Source: Niallia taxi (GTDB lineage Bacteria > Bacillota > Bacilli > Bacillales > Cytobacillaceae). From it: 64,000 bases of DNA. Below are positions 38,434 through 47,417 of the stretch, in pieces. Position numbers and translations under genes: made by a program. Location: assembly GCF_032818155.1 (NCBI RefSeq), contig NZ_CP102589.1:3086001-3150000 (forward strand). The letters are read 5' to 3'. How positions within the stretch are numbered: the stretch's first letter is position 1; each line of letters begins with the position of its first letter. The notes under the pieces were generated by a model. That model did not search any database. It was not told where the DNA came from and worked only from the letters and a program-made list of their open reading frames with translations.

Positions 38434-39570
38434 ATGAAATATAAAAAAATAATAATGATGGGTACCATCTTCATGACAATACTTGCTGCATGTGATAAAG
38501 ATACTGATAATGGCGGCACAGAAGAAGCTGTCCCTACTACTATCATCCAAAACAAAGAAATTTACCGTATTGCAGAGCCAGTTAAAGTTAGTGCTGCTAG
38601 AGGTGCGATCGTCAACAATGTTGATAATACGGTTGATATAAAAGAGCTAGAAATGGGTTTAATGGATTTGTCGACAGACTATTTCCCGACAGATAACTAT
38701 TATCTTCAAGAAGGCCAATATTTGGATTCCGCTACGATCAGCAGCTGGATTGCCAGAAAGTCTAAGGATCAAAAGGACGGTTTAAATCCTACTCTCACAG
38801 AGACTGGCGATATTCTTAAGGATGAGAAAAAAAATCCGAAGATACTATCCCACGTTTTAGAGCAGGATTATGTTAATAGCAAAGGGAAAATCCAAGGTAT
38901 TTCTTTAGCGGTTTCTTTAAATGAAATCTATTATATTCGTGCTACAGATGAAAAGGGATTGGTTTATACAGATGAAGTTGCTGTGGACACAACAGATAAT
39001 GGCAAAAACGAAGTAGAAGAGCAAGGAAAAAGCATTGCTGAAACGATTCTTAAAAGAATTAGAGCAAATAGTGATATACCAGATGTACCGATATTTTTAA
39101 CTTTATATCAAGAGACAAATAAAGGGAATATTGTACCAGGTAAGTTTTTATCCTCTTCTTATATTGATAAAAATGACAATACAATCGGTAAGTGGAAAGA
39201 AATTAAACGAAACTACATTGCCTTCCCTTCCAGTACTTTTGAAAGCTTAGACCGTTCTTTATCAAATGTACTTTCTACTCTTGAAGAAGATATTCAAGAA
39301 CAATTTAAAGAACTTAATATTATTATGACAGGTAAGCTGCTTTATAATGAAGAAGAATTATCCAATATTACCCTTAATATTGAAGCACCAAATATTACAT
39401 CTTCTGAAACAACAGCATTAATTGAATATGTCGGCGGCAAAATTGAGTCACAAATCCTGCCAGACTATTTGCCAATCACTGTCCAGCTTTCAGGGACAAA
39501 TGAAGCAGCGAAAGCTATTATGATTTGGGACCCTTCTGAAAAAGAGATTAAAACAGAAATATATGAATAA
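38434..39570 (+). CDS. CamS-family (sex-pheromone type) lipoprotein
   Basis: A 378-residue lipoprotein. Signal peptide with lipobox ILAAC and lipidated Cys20, then a long extracellular domain matching the CamS family (YerH in B. subtilis). In Staphylococcus and Enterococcus the cleaved signal peptide of such lipoproteins acts as a mating pheromone; here the role is unknown. Typical segments are NYYLQEGQYLD, GISLAVSLNEIYYI and YIAFPSSTF. AAGGAG lies eight bases before the ATG. In B. subtilis yerH is elsewhere on the chromosome, so this is a difference in gene order. Confidence 0.85.
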   Translation: MKYKKIIMMGTIFMTILAACDKDTDNGGTEEAVPTTIIQNKEIYRIAEPVKVSAARGAIVNNVDNTVDIKELEMGLMDLSTDYFPTDNYYLQEGQYLDSATISSWIARKSKDQKDGLNPTLTETGDILKDEKKNPKILSHVLEQDYVNSKGKIQGISLAVSLNEIYYIRATDEKGLVYTDEVAVDTTDNGKNEVEEQGKSIAETILKRIRANSDIPDVPIFLTLYQETNKGNIVPGKFLSSSYIDKNDNTIGKWKEIKRNYIAFPSSTFESLDRSLSNVLSTLEEDIQEQFKELNIIMTGKLLYNEEELSNITLNIEAPNITSSETTALIEYVGGKIESQILPDYLPITVQLSGTNEAAKAIMIWDPSEKEIKTEIYE

Positions 39571-39577
39571 AAAACCA

Positions 39578-39608
39578 ACCAGCAAGATATTTCTTGCTGG
39601 TTTTCTTT
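39578..39608 (+). terminator. Terminator of the CamS-family gene
   Basis: AACCAGCAAGA pairs with TCTTGCTGGTT, followed by TTCTTT. Confidence 0.85.
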
Positions 39609-39675
39609 AACTCCTTCTAGGCACCTTTATCTTCCACACACATACCTTATAGGTAATAAAGGAGTTGACTTTTAC

Positions 39676-39976
39676 ATGCAGTCCTATTACCAAGCACATC
39701 CACAAATCCTGCTGCCACCTGGCCATTATAAATATTCCCAGCAATTCCTAAAGTATCATTCAACAGCTGTCTCCCAGCTATACAGTATCAACAGAACCTG
39801 TATTGCTTGATCACTTATTAATGAATATTGAAAAAAACATCCGTATCGTAACGACTCATGGCACTTTTGACAGAATCCTAAGTGGTGTCGCTATTGATCA
39901 TATCTAGTTGACAGTTGGAGAAGCACACTATCATATTCGTATTCCTCATATCGTTTACTTTGTCGGCAAGCCTTAA
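39676..39976 (+). pseudogene. Broken DUF2642 (YuzF-like) gene
   Basis: The first 44 codons (MQSYYQAHPQILLPPGHYKY onward) end at a stop. One frame further on, from about 39775, the sequence reads TVSTEPVLLDHLLMNIEKN, then THGTFDRILSGVAIDHI, an in-frame TAG (39905-39907), and LTVGEAHYHIRIPHIVYFVGKP to a final TAA. The pieces together give the pattern of a DUF2642 domain, as in YuzF and related spore-associated proteins of Bacillus. So the gene carries one frameshift and one nonsense codon. A sequencing error could explain one lesion but hardly both. Confidence 0.7.
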
Positions 39977-40003
39977 AACTTTTAGGAAAGCAGCGTTTAA
40001 AAA

Positions 40004-40050
40004 TAAAAAAAGCACCCGAATTGTTACTCTTGCCAACAATTTGGGTGCCT
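40004..40050 (-). terminator. Terminator of the M3 peptidase gene
   Basis: On the minus strand GGCACCCAAATTGTT pairs with AACAATTCGGGTGCT, followed by TTTTTTTATTTTT. Confidence 0.85.
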
Positions 40051-40056
40051 ACTATA

Positions 40057-41754
40057 TTATAATTTACTGTCATCCACAGAGTTCAGCCAAGCATCGATTT
40101 CACCAATTACCGATTCGACACAGCCATCTTCAAATGGAGATAACAAATTTGCCTTTTTAACAAGCTCTGTAAATGGCAGGCTTCCACCTAACTGACAAAG
40201 CTGTACATAATCAGCCCAAGCCTCCTTTTGATCCTCTCTGGAACGCTTCCAGAACTGGAATGCACAAATTTGAGCAAGGGTGTAGTCAATATAATAGAAA
40301 GGAGATGTATAAATATGAGACTGTCTTTGCCAGAAGCCGCCATTCTCTAAATAATCATTTCCGTCATAATCTTTATGCGGCATGTATTTTTGTTCAATTT
40401 TTCTCCATGCTTGCTTTCTTTCTTGCGGCGTCGCTTCAGGGTTTTCATAAACCCAATGTTGAAACTCATCAACGGAAACTCCGTATGGAAGGAATAGCAG
40501 GGACGAGCTTAAATGAGAAAACTTATATTTATCGACATCTTCTTGGAAAAACAGCTCCATCCATGGCCATGTGAAGAACTCCATGCTCATGGAATGTATT
40601 TCAGCTGCCTCATATGTCGGCCAATAATATTCAGGAATATCGAAGTTAGCACCGCTCGAATATACCTGGAAGGCATGTCCTGCTTCATGTGTAAGGACAT
40701 CAATATCTCCTGAGGTACCATTAAAATTAGAGAAAATAAATGGCGCCTTATAATTTTCAATGAAGGTGCAATAGCCTCCGCCAGCTTTTCCTTTTTTTGC
40801 TACAAGATCCATCAGTCCATCTTCATTTAAATAGCTGAAAAACTCTCCTGTTTCTTTCGACAATTCACTGTACATTTTTTGGCCGTTTTCAATAATCCAG
40901 TCTGCATCCCCTTTAGGAGCAGCATTGCCTGATATAAAGTTAAATGGCTCATCATAATACTTCAATGCATTTACGCCAATCCGGCTCTTTTGTCTTTCCT
41001 TTAGTTTTGTCGCAAGTGGCACAATATGCTCTTTTACCTGATCTCTGAATTTAGCTACCATCTCTGCATTGTAATCCGTACGATACATGCGGTAATAGGC
41101 TAGCTCCACAAAATTGCTGTAGCCTAATTTCTTTGCGATTTCTGTACGAACCTTCACCATATCATCATATATGCGGTCAAGCTGTTCTTCATTTTCTGCT
41201 AAAAACGCAAATTTTTTCTCATTCGCTTCTTTCCTGACAGCTCTATCCTTCGACTCTGCAAATGGCTCCATTTGCGCCAATGTTCTTTCCTCACCATCAA
41301 AGATAATCTTGGCCGAAGCCATTAACTTTGTATATTCAGTGGAAAGCTTATTTTCTTGCTGCAATAATGTGACTACCTCGTCCGAAAACACCTTTAACTG
41401 TGCATCTGCCAATGCAAATAATTGCTTGCCCCATTTCTCTTCAAGAACATCTTTGAATTTGGATTGAACAAGGGCTTCATAGTACCTCGTTTCCAGCCCT
41501 TCAATTTCAGGAGAAATCTCGTCAATATAGTCTTGTTCTTGTTGATAAAATTCATCAAGGGTATCTACAGAGTGGCGCACATAACAAATATTAAATTGTG
41601 TGGAAACATCATTGCGTAGCTTGTTGATTTTTTCAATTGCAGATACTTGCTCTTCCACAACCTCCGCCGCATTAAATGCTGTTAATAATACTTCCATTTC
41701 TTCTTTTATTTTGTTAACATCAGGTCTTTCGTATGTAAATTCTGAAAACTTCAT
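40057..41754 (-). CDS. M3-family oligoendopeptidase
   Basis: A 565-residue zinc metallopeptidase of family M3 (oligoendopeptidase F-like), likely cleaving short peptides in the cytosol. The zinc motif HEAGH lies at residues 356-360, with the third ligand Glu in the AAEIHSMSME segment near 385. No signal peptide. The frame continues 15 codons upstream, but GGGGG eight bases before the ATG at 41754 decides. It is shorter than B. subtilis YjbG/PepF and belongs to a separate M3B subgroup. It is a single-gene unit. Confidence 0.9.
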   Translation of the reverse strand: MKFSEFTYERPDVNKIKEEMEVLLTAFNAAEVVEEQVSAIEKINKLRNDVSTQFNICYVRHSVDTLDEFYQQEQDYIDEISPEIEGLETRYYEALVQSKFKDVLEEKWGKQLFALADAQLKVFSDEVVTLLQQENKLSTEYTKLMASAKIIFDGEERTLAQMEPFAESKDRAVRKEANEKKFAFLAENEEQLDRIYDDMVKVRTEIAKKLGYSNFVELAYYRMYRTDYNAEMVAKFRDQVKEHIVPLATKLKERQKSRIGVNALKYYDEPFNFISGNAAPKGDADWIIENGQKMYSELSKETGEFFSYLNEDGLMDLVAKKGKAGGGYCTFIENYKAPFIFSNFNGTSGDIDVLTHEAGHAFQVYSSGANFDIPEYYWPTYEAAEIHSMSMEFFTWPWMELFFQEDVDKYKFSHLSSSLLFLPYGVSVDEFQHWVYENPEATPQERKQAWRKIEQKYMPHKDYDGNDYLENGGFWQRQSHIYTSPFYYIDYTLAQICAFQFWKRSREDQKEAWADYVQLCQLGGSLPFTELVKKANLLSPFEDGCVESVIGEIDAWLNSVDDSKL

Positions 41755-41918
41755 TTGTTTTCCCCCAATCATTTTTTCTAAAAGGCTCCGTATATGCACT
41801 TAAATACGAAAAAATGCCATTATTATAGTTATGCCTTCTTTTTCTTATTATACGCCTTGCTGCCATATTCCTGCTTCAGGCTTATATTTTGTCTATATCA
41901 CTATAATATTTTACAAAA

Positions 41919-41954
41919 TGAAGAAAGAGGGGCAATTTACCCCTCTTTCTTCAT
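41919..41954 (-). terminator. Terminator of the mhqR-like gene
   Basis: A 15-bp stem, ATGAAGAAAGAGGGG/CCCCTCTTTCTTCAT, is followed on the minus strand by TTTGTAAAAT. Confidence 0.8.
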
Positions 41955-41958
41955 TAAA

Positions 41959-42405
41959 TCACAATTGTTTTCCGCTGGCAGAAAGCCCTAACCTTTTAAC
42001 AAGCTGGATAACCGTATCCTTTTCCTCAGCAGAAAGCTCTGTCATTAGCTCATGAATTCTCTGCTCATGGCTTGGAAAAATGGTCTCGATCATTTCTTTG
42101 CCGCTGTCTGTAATAGAAGCGAATGTCACCCTTCTATCTGTTGGACAAGCGACTCTTTTCAAATAACCTTTTTCCTCTAATTTATCCACAACATAGGTAA
42201 TGCTTCCACTTGCCAGCAAAATTTTCCCGCCAATTTGCTGTAAAGGCTGATCACCTTTATGGTATAGCAGTTCTAAAACAGCAAACTCAGTTGGGTTTAG
42301 TCCATATGTGTGAATTAGTTTATTAACATTTTCATTAATTGCACGATATGCTCTTGACAGCACGATAAATAATTTTAATGATTGATTTGTTTCTTCATTA
42401 CCCAT
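41959..42405 (-). CDS. mhqR: MarR-family regulator, MhqR-like
   Basis: A 148-residue winged-helix repressor. The block LNPTEFAVLELLYHKGDQPLQQIGGKILLASGSITYVVDKLEEKGY (about residues 35-85) holds the DNA-binding helices, and CPTDRRV the wing. It closely resembles MhqR (YkvE), which represses quinone-detoxifying dioxygenases and azoreductases in B. subtilis; its position next to kinD is the same. The target genes are not in the window. AGGAAG seven bases before the ATG at 42405 decides the start. Confidence 0.82.
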   Translation of the reverse strand: MGNEETNQSLKLFIVLSRAYRAINENVNKLIHTYGLNPTEFAVLELLYHKGDQPLQQIGGKILLASGSITYVVDKLEEKGYLKRVACPTDRRVTFASITDSGKEMIETIFPSHEQRIHELMTELSAEEKDTVIQLVKRLGLSASGKQL

Positions 42406-42646
42406 AGCCAATCTTCCTTTTTTTAAAAAATATCTCGAATTCAAATTAATTATACTTTTTTTCCTCTAATTTGTCAATTTATCCTCTTAAGCATACATTT
42501 TTCTTGATAATGGTGCAATATGATTCTCTTCAAGACATTCTCTAATACTCGAAAATACAACTATCAGCTTACTTCTCTTGTAATTTATGGTATATTATAA
42601 GTTTAAGATATAGTTTTTATTTGCATGACAAACTGTTGGAGTAGAA

Positions 42647-44146
42647 ATGATGATGAGCCTAAAAAAAATATTATTATATATAACTGTTGCCATTCTCCCG
42701 TTTCTTCTGGCAACAGGAATATTGATAAACAATAAACAAAAAGAAGAAACTGGCATGCATGACAAAAATGCATTCCGAATTGCTTCCATCCATCAGAGGC
42801 AGTGGGATACATATATAAATAAAACCATTAATGCACTGGATACAGTCAGTATCCTCCTTGAATCTTCATCAGGAATATTTGAAAAAGACAAGACAGAGCT
42901 GTTTCTAAAGAAACTGCTTCTCCAAGAACAAATGTACGGAGGAATCTATATTCTTGATTCGTCCGGAAATAGAATTGCCGGAACCGACAGGAAGATTGAA
43001 GAAATGGCAATTACCCAGGAAGAGTATGTAAAGACATCCATTTATACAAAAGATACGACGGTTTCCAATAAAACAGAATATCTTGTGGATGGTCAAAAGG
43101 TGATTGGGATTGCTAAACCAGTCTTAGACGATGATAAGCATATAGAAAATATGATCATTGCCTTTTTAAGAGTGGATTACTTAACTAATATCATGGAAAT
43201 GCTTACGCCTAAAGACAATATTTCTATAATAAATGAAGAAGAGGAACTAATACTTAATATTAATGAGCCTATTAATCAAAATAGCACCACAATCGAATTA
43301 CCGATGGATAGTTTACCATGGAAAATCGTTGTCGAGCAAAAGGATATCAATATTCAAAAAATCTTATGCAAAAACGCGCTTTTACTCTTCATTTTCCTAG
43401 TCTGCTTTCATTTGCTCTATTTTGTTATCATTCTTTATATGCACAAGAAGCAGGCAGAACAAGAAAATAAAGAGAACGAACTGCAAAAGCTTGAATTAGT
43501 CGGCAATATGGCAGCAAGCTCCGCACACGAAATTAGAAACCCTCTCACCGGGATAAAAGGGCTTGTACAGCTGTTAGGAGAAAAGCATATAGAGAAGGAA
43601 GACCAGTTTTACTTCTCTATTATTCAAAAAGAAATTGCTAGAATTAATGAAATTGTCAGCCAGTTTCTCATTCTTGGAAAACCAACTGAACAAAAAAAAC
43701 AGCATATAGACATAAAAACAATTGTAACAGAGTTAAAGCCTTTGATTGTATCAGAAGCGAACTTATTCAATGTGGAATGTCATTTCGAAATCGCAAAGAA
43801 AAAATTACTTGTTTATTGTAATGCAGATCAAATGAAGCAGGTTATTCTTAATATTACCAAAAACGCATTAGAAGCCATGGAAAACGGCGGCACACTTACG
43901 ATCAAGTTAAAGGAATTGAACAATCGTGTCAGCATTACTGTATATGACACAGGAATTGGTATCCCTGAAAAAGAGCTAAAAAAGCTGTTTGAACCTTTTT
44001 ACACATCAAAAACCTCTGGAACAGGACTTGGACTTGTCGTTTGCAGACGGATTATCCAGTCATTTGAAGGGGAAATTTACCTTTCCAGCGTGGAAAATAA
44101 AGGGACAAAAGTAGATATTATTTTGCCGATAAGCGCAAATCTCTAA
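42647..44146 (+). CDS. kinD: Sporulation sensor histidine kinase, KinD-like
   Basis: A 499-residue membrane kinase. Two membrane helices (about 8-27 and 242-264) flank an extracellular Cache-like sensor domain. The cytosolic part has the H-box SSAHEIRNPLTGIKG (His294), N-box NALEAM, and G-boxes DTGIGIPE and GTGLGL. KinD phosphorylates Spo0F in the phosphorelay and in B. subtilis links matrix production to sporulation. The identification rests on domain order and on its neighbours mhqR and spo0E. GGAG precedes three consecutive ATG codons; I use the first. Confidence 0.85.
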   Translation: MMMSLKKILLYITVAILPFLLATGILINNKQKEETGMHDKNAFRIASIHQRQWDTYINKTINALDTVSILLESSSGIFEKDKTELFLKKLLLQEQMYGGIYILDSSGNRIAGTDRKIEEMAITQEEYVKTSIYTKDTTVSNKTEYLVDGQKVIGIAKPVLDDDKHIENMIIAFLRVDYLTNIMEMLTPKDNISIINEEEELILNINEPINQNSTTIELPMDSLPWKIVVEQKDINIQKILCKNALLLFIFLVCFHLLYFVIILYMHKKQAEQENKENELQKLELVGNMAASSAHEIRNPLTGIKGLVQLLGEKHIEKEDQFYFSIIQKEIARINEIVSQFLILGKPTEQKKQHIDIKTIVTELKPLIVSEANLFNVECHFEIAKKKLLVYCNADQMKQVILNITKNALEAMENGGTLTIKLKELNNRVSITVYDTGIGIPEKELKKLFEPFYTSKTSGTGLGLVVCRRIIQSFEGEIYLSSVENKGTKVDIILPISANL

Positions 44147-44157
44147 ATAGACTGAGT

Positions 44158-44184
44158 AAAGTCCTTATGCAATAAGGGCTTTTT
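44158..44184 (+). terminator. Terminator of kinD
   Basis: AAAGTCCTTAT pairs with ATAAGGGCTTT (one G-U pair), followed by T. An outer AGACTG/CAGTCT pair extends it. Confidence 0.75.
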
Positions 44185-44526
44185 ACCAGTCTGTGTCTGT
44201 ATTTTAAAATTAGTAGAAGGGATATAGTGATAGATGCATTACATTAAGCGTTAAAACTTCCATAACCCTTCAGCATTTTATTGAAGGTGTTTTTGTCATC
44301 ATCCTTCATGCTGTTTTTCTAGTAATAGAAATCTTTCCTTATGTACACAAAGCTTTGTTATTTTTCCAAATAAAATGTGTTTTTTAACTAATAACAAGTC
44401 TAGTCTATATACGGAATGAATAACATAATGTCCCAAGGAGACGTGAAGAAAGGATACTGACTACAGCCAAATATTTATCCTTTGTCTTTATTCCTAACGA
44501 AGGATACCAATCATCAAAAGAATGTC
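44185..44526. other. Gap between kinD and spo0E
   Basis: About 340 bases without a credible gene. A second weak hairpin with a T-tail (CCTTCA/TGAAGG, 44267-44297) is present. An AAGGAG near 44435 leads only to a five-codon frame. It might contain decayed coding sequence, as B. subtilis has the gene eag beside spo0E here. Confidence 0.35.
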
Positions 44527-44787
44527 TTAAAGTATCTCAGAAATAACTTGTGGTTTATATACAAGGTGCTTTGGCCAAACGATCATTGATTTAAATGACT
44601 TTTTTACAATATTCATCTTTGTCTTTTGCAGCCGAAGATGAAGCTGATACTGAAAAATAAGTTCATCCAGTTCCTGACTGTATCTCACTGTTTCCTCACT
44701 TGTATATCCTGTACGTAATGCTTCCTCTATCATCACCTCTCTTTTTCTTTGAATAGCAAGCAGTAATTCTTGTTTCCTCGATTGCAC
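44527..44787 (-). CDS. spo0E: Spo0E-type aspartyl-phosphate phosphatase
   Basis: An 86-residue protein of the Spo0E family, which dephosphorylates Spo0A~P and so delays sporulation. The signature SQELDELI, in a two-helix hairpin (residues 8-55), is intact, and the longer C-terminal tail distinguishes Spo0E from shorter relatives. The start is GTG, seven bases after AGGAGG. The position next to kinD is as in B. subtilis. Upstream lie an exact Spo0A box core (44957-44963) and a cre-like palindrome (45001-45014), suggesting control by Spo0A and possibly by carbon source. Confidence 0.82.
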   Translation of the reverse strand: MQSRKQELLLAIQRKREVMIEEALRTGYTSEETVRYSQELDELIFQYQLHLRLQKTKMNIVKKSFKSMIVWPKHLVYKPQVISEIL

Positions 44788-44956
44788 TTTCTTTCCTCCT
44801 AATCAGTTTTATATTAATTTTTTGTAAAGACAAATTTTCGTTTACTTGATGAATTATTACAAGAAAATAAATAAAAGTAAATAGAATCGCAATATTAGAC
44901 ATTTTTTTCTTTAAAATAGGCATTTCGTTCTATAATAATCAAATAATAACCTGATT

Positions 44957-44963
44957 TTCGACA
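44957..44963 (-). promoter_or_regulatory. 0A box upstream of spo0E
   Basis: On the minus strand ATTTGTCGAAAAT contains the exact Spo0A core TGTCGAA with the usual T/A flanks, 170 bases before the spo0E start. Binding is inferred from the match. Confidence 0.5.
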
Positions 44964-45000
44964 AATAAAGCTTCAGAAACCTCCATAAACCTCCATAAAC

Positions 45001-45014
45001 GTTAAGCGCTTACA
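45001..45014. promoter_or_regulatory. cre-like palindrome upstream of spo0E
   Basis: GTTAAGCGCTTACA (reverse TGTAAGCGCTTAAC) fits the CcpA operator consensus with its central CG-containing palindrome. It is next to an AT-rich near-perfect dyad centred on TTTTCGAAAA (45013-45035). Both lie between spo0E and the end of mtnE. Confidence 0.4.
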
Positions 45015-45125
45015 TAATATTTTCGAAAAATATTATCCTATACCCTCGACTTTCCAGATTTCACTCATACAAAATTTTACATTTCTCTCCCTTTCTTTTC
45101 GACTTTATCTCACAGGAAAAACAAT

Positions 45126-45152
45126 AACCCGCCTAATTCCAGCAGACGGGTT
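45126..45152 (-). terminator. Terminator of mtnE
   Basis: On the minus strand AACCCGTCT pairs with AGGCGGGTT (one mismatch), followed by ATTGTTTTTCC. Confidence 0.75.
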
Positions 45153-45160
45153 TCTTTAAA

Positions 45161-46333
45161 CTATTTAATTGTAAGCTTACTCAGCCGTTCAACCGCTTCT
45201 AGCAGCCTCTCTTCAGATGTAAGCAAGCCTGCTCGAACATAACCCTCCCCATATTCTCCGAACCCTATACCAGGTGCAACAGCAATATGTGCCTTATCCA
45301 GTAAGTAGTCTGCAAACTCCTCTGAAGTGTACCCATTGGGAACCTTTAACCATGCAAAAAAAGACCCGCTTGGTGCCTCCACTTTCCAGCCGATGCTTTT
45401 AAGACCCTCAATAAATACATTTCTTCTGCTTTCATACATGCTTGTTAGTCTTTCCACTTCTTCAAATGAACTAGACAATGCTGTTATGGCTGCTTCTTGG
45501 ATCGCTCCAAAAAGACTGACATAAAGATGATCCTGATAAAGATTTAAAGCAGAAACAACACTTTTATTTCCCACTGCAAAACCTACTCTCCAGCCAGCCA
45601 TATTGAATGTTTTTGATAAGGTATATATCTCAATGCCTGCATCCTTTGCTCCAGGTGTTTGCAGGAAGCTGATTGGCTTTTTCCCATCAAATCCGATTGC
45701 CCCATATGCAAAATCATGAACAACGCATATATCATGCTGGAGGCTAAGCGCAACTGTTTCAGCAAAAAATTCCTCTGTTGCAGTTGCTCCAGTCGGATTA
45801 TTAGGGTAATTTAAAAACATTAATTTAGCCTTCTCAAGCACTGACTCTGAAATCTTGTTATAGTCAGGTAAAAAGTGATTTTTTTCCTCCAATGGCATCA
45901 TGACCATTTCCCCTTGTGCAAGTGCAACACCTGACAAATAATCAGGATAGCCTGGATCGGGCACAAGCACCGTATCGAAAGGATTGAGTAGACATTGTGG
46001 TAATTCGACAAGGCCAGCCTTACCGCCAAACAGTACAGCAACCTCCGTCTCCGGGTCCAAGTCCACTCCATATTCTTTTTTATAAAATTTTGCTACCGCC
46101 TGTTTTAAAGAAGGGTAGCCTCTAAAAGGGGAATATTTGTGGTTAATTGGGTTTTCTGCAGCCTTTTGTAGACTTCTGACAATAAATTCAGGAGTTGGCT
46201 GATCTGGATTTCCTTGTCCTAAATTAATAACATCATAGCCCTCTTTCACATATGTAGAAACTTTCCCGACAAGGGAAGCAAAAAATTGAACTGGCAGCCT
46301 ATCCAGCAACGCCGATTGACGGTACTCCTTCAT
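45161..46333 (-). CDS. mtnE: Methionine salvage aminotransferase
   Basis: A 390-residue PLP aminotransferase matching B. subtilis MtnE (YkrV), which converts 2-oxo-4-methylthiobutyrate to methionine, the last step of methionine salvage, using glutamine. PLP Lys241 is in YTLSKTFNMAGWR; QGNPDQPTPE, LFGGKAGLVELPQ and YPNNPTGA are conserved. It is divergent from mtnU, 180 bases apart, as a functional pair: the amidase removes the 2-oxoglutaramate formed from glutamine. The remaining mtn genes are not in the window, and I see no S-box riboswitch. Confidence 0.92.
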   Translation of the reverse strand: MKEYRQSALLDRLPVQFFASLVGKVSTYVKEGYDVINLGQGNPDQPTPEFIVRSLQKAAENPINHKYSPFRGYPSLKQAVAKFYKKEYGVDLDPETEVAVLFGGKAGLVELPQCLLNPFDTVLVPDPGYPDYLSGVALAQGEMVMMPLEEKNHFLPDYNKISESVLEKAKLMFLNYPNNPTGATATEEFFAETVALSLQHDICVVHDFAYGAIGFDGKKPISFLQTPGAKDAGIEIYTLSKTFNMAGWRVGFAVGNKSVVSALNLYQDHLYVSLFGAIQEAAITALSSSFEEVERLTSMYESRRNVFIEGLKSIGWKVEAPSGSFFAWLKVPNGYTSEEFADYLLDKAHIAVAPGIGFGEYGEGYVRAGLLTSEERLLEAVERLSKLTIK

Positions 46334-46512
46334 CCTTCTCCCTACTTTCCTTCATAGAATCAATATCTCTGTTTATTTTTAGCACAATGCCCACTAGAAA
46401 ATATACAATTTTCAAACAACTTGTGTTATAACTGAACAAAGAAGCCAGTCTTTTCGCAAATATTGATTATTATTATAAGGGATATAAATGAGGATGAATA
46501 GAGGGTGATTCG

Positions 46513-47298
46513 TTGAGTTGGAATGTTAGTATTATTCAAATGGATATTGTATTTGGTGATCCGGAACAAAATTTCCTTGCTGCTGAAAACTGGATAAAGG
46601 CGGCGTGTGAAGGAAAGGAGACGGATATTGTCATATTGCCAGAATTATGGACAACAGGCTATGATTTAACCCGCCTTAATGAAATTGGAGACAGTCATGC
46701 GCACAAGGCAATCAGCTTTTTCCAGAAGCTCGCCAAGACCTATCAGGTTCATATAATAGGTGGCTCTGTCGCTAACAAAAAAGACGACGGCATATACAAT
46801 ACACTCCTTGTCATTAATAAAGAAGGACAGCTTGTTCATACGTATGATAAACTGCATTTGTTTCAGCTGATGGATGAGCATCTTTATTTAAAAAGTGGAA
46901 GCTCGACTGGGCTATTTACATTGGATGATGAAATCCTTGCAGGGATGATCTGCTATGACATTCGGTTCCCTGAATGGGTTCGCACCCATACTTCAAAAGG
47001 TGCAAAGGTATTGTTTGTTTCAGCAGAATGGCCGCTCGCCCGTCTTGTCCACTGGAAAGCACTATTGATCGCAAGGGCAATTGAAAACCAATGCTATATA
47101 GTTGCCTGCAACAGAAGCGGCTCAGATCCTAAAAATGCGTTTGCAGGACACAGCCTAATAATTGACCCATGGGGAGAGGTCATCGGTGAAGCAGGCGAAA
47201 AGCAGGAAATCCTAACAAGGACAATTGATCTAGCAAAAGTAACAGAGGTGCGGGAAATGATTCCGATTTTCACTGACAGAAAACCAGAATTTTATTAA
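46513..47298 (+). CDS. mtnU: 2-oxoglutaramate amidase of methionine salvage
   Basis: A 261-residue nitrilase-superfamily amidase matching MtnU (YkrU). It hydrolyses 2-oxoglutaramate, the by-product of the MtnE reaction, to 2-oxoglutarate and ammonia. The catalytic triad is visible: Glu44 (ILPELWTTG), Lys113 (YDKLHLF) and Cys147 (GMICYDIRFPE). The start is a TTG with GAGGGTG upstream; the N-terminus MSWNVSIIQMD fits the family. A terminator follows. Confidence 0.92.
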   Translation: MSWNVSIIQMDIVFGDPEQNFLAAENWIKAACEGKETDIVILPELWTTGYDLTRLNEIGDSHAHKAISFFQKLAKTYQVHIIGGSVANKKDDGIYNTLLVINKEGQLVHTYDKLHLFQLMDEHLYLKSGSSTGLFTLDDEILAGMICYDIRFPEWVRTHTSKGAKVLFVSAEWPLARLVHWKALLIARAIENQCYIVACNRSGSDPKNAFAGHSLIIDPWGEVIGEAGEKQEILTRTIDLAKVTEVREMIPIFTDRKPEFY

Positions 47299-47299
47299 T

Positions 47300-47364
47300 A
47301 AAAAAGACCTAGACAATAAGGAGGAATTCTAAGTAATTTCCCATTATTGCTCAGGTCTTTTTTT
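47300..47364 (+). terminator. Terminator of mtnU
   Basis: AAAGACCT pairs with AGGTCTTT, with an inner CAATAA/TTATTG stem, followed by seven T. Confidence 0.85.
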
Positions 47365-47417
47365 GTCGAGGTAAAAATCGAAAACTTGCCTATCGGCCTC
47401 TTAGGATTTAGTCTACT

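Noticed and set aside
40173..40713. Frames on the plus strand opposite the M3 peptidase gene
   Set aside because: They have no ribosome site and no recognisable domain; the minus strand holds a complete peptidase with HEAGH.
44980..45000. Direct repeat AACCTCCATA next to spo0E
   Set aside because: Only two copies of a ten-base unit; not a CRISPR or an insertion-sequence footprint.
46334..46512. Possible S-box (SAM) riboswitch between mtnE and mtnU
   Set aside because: None of the conserved S-box segments is present, and the gap is too short for leader RNAs on both sides.
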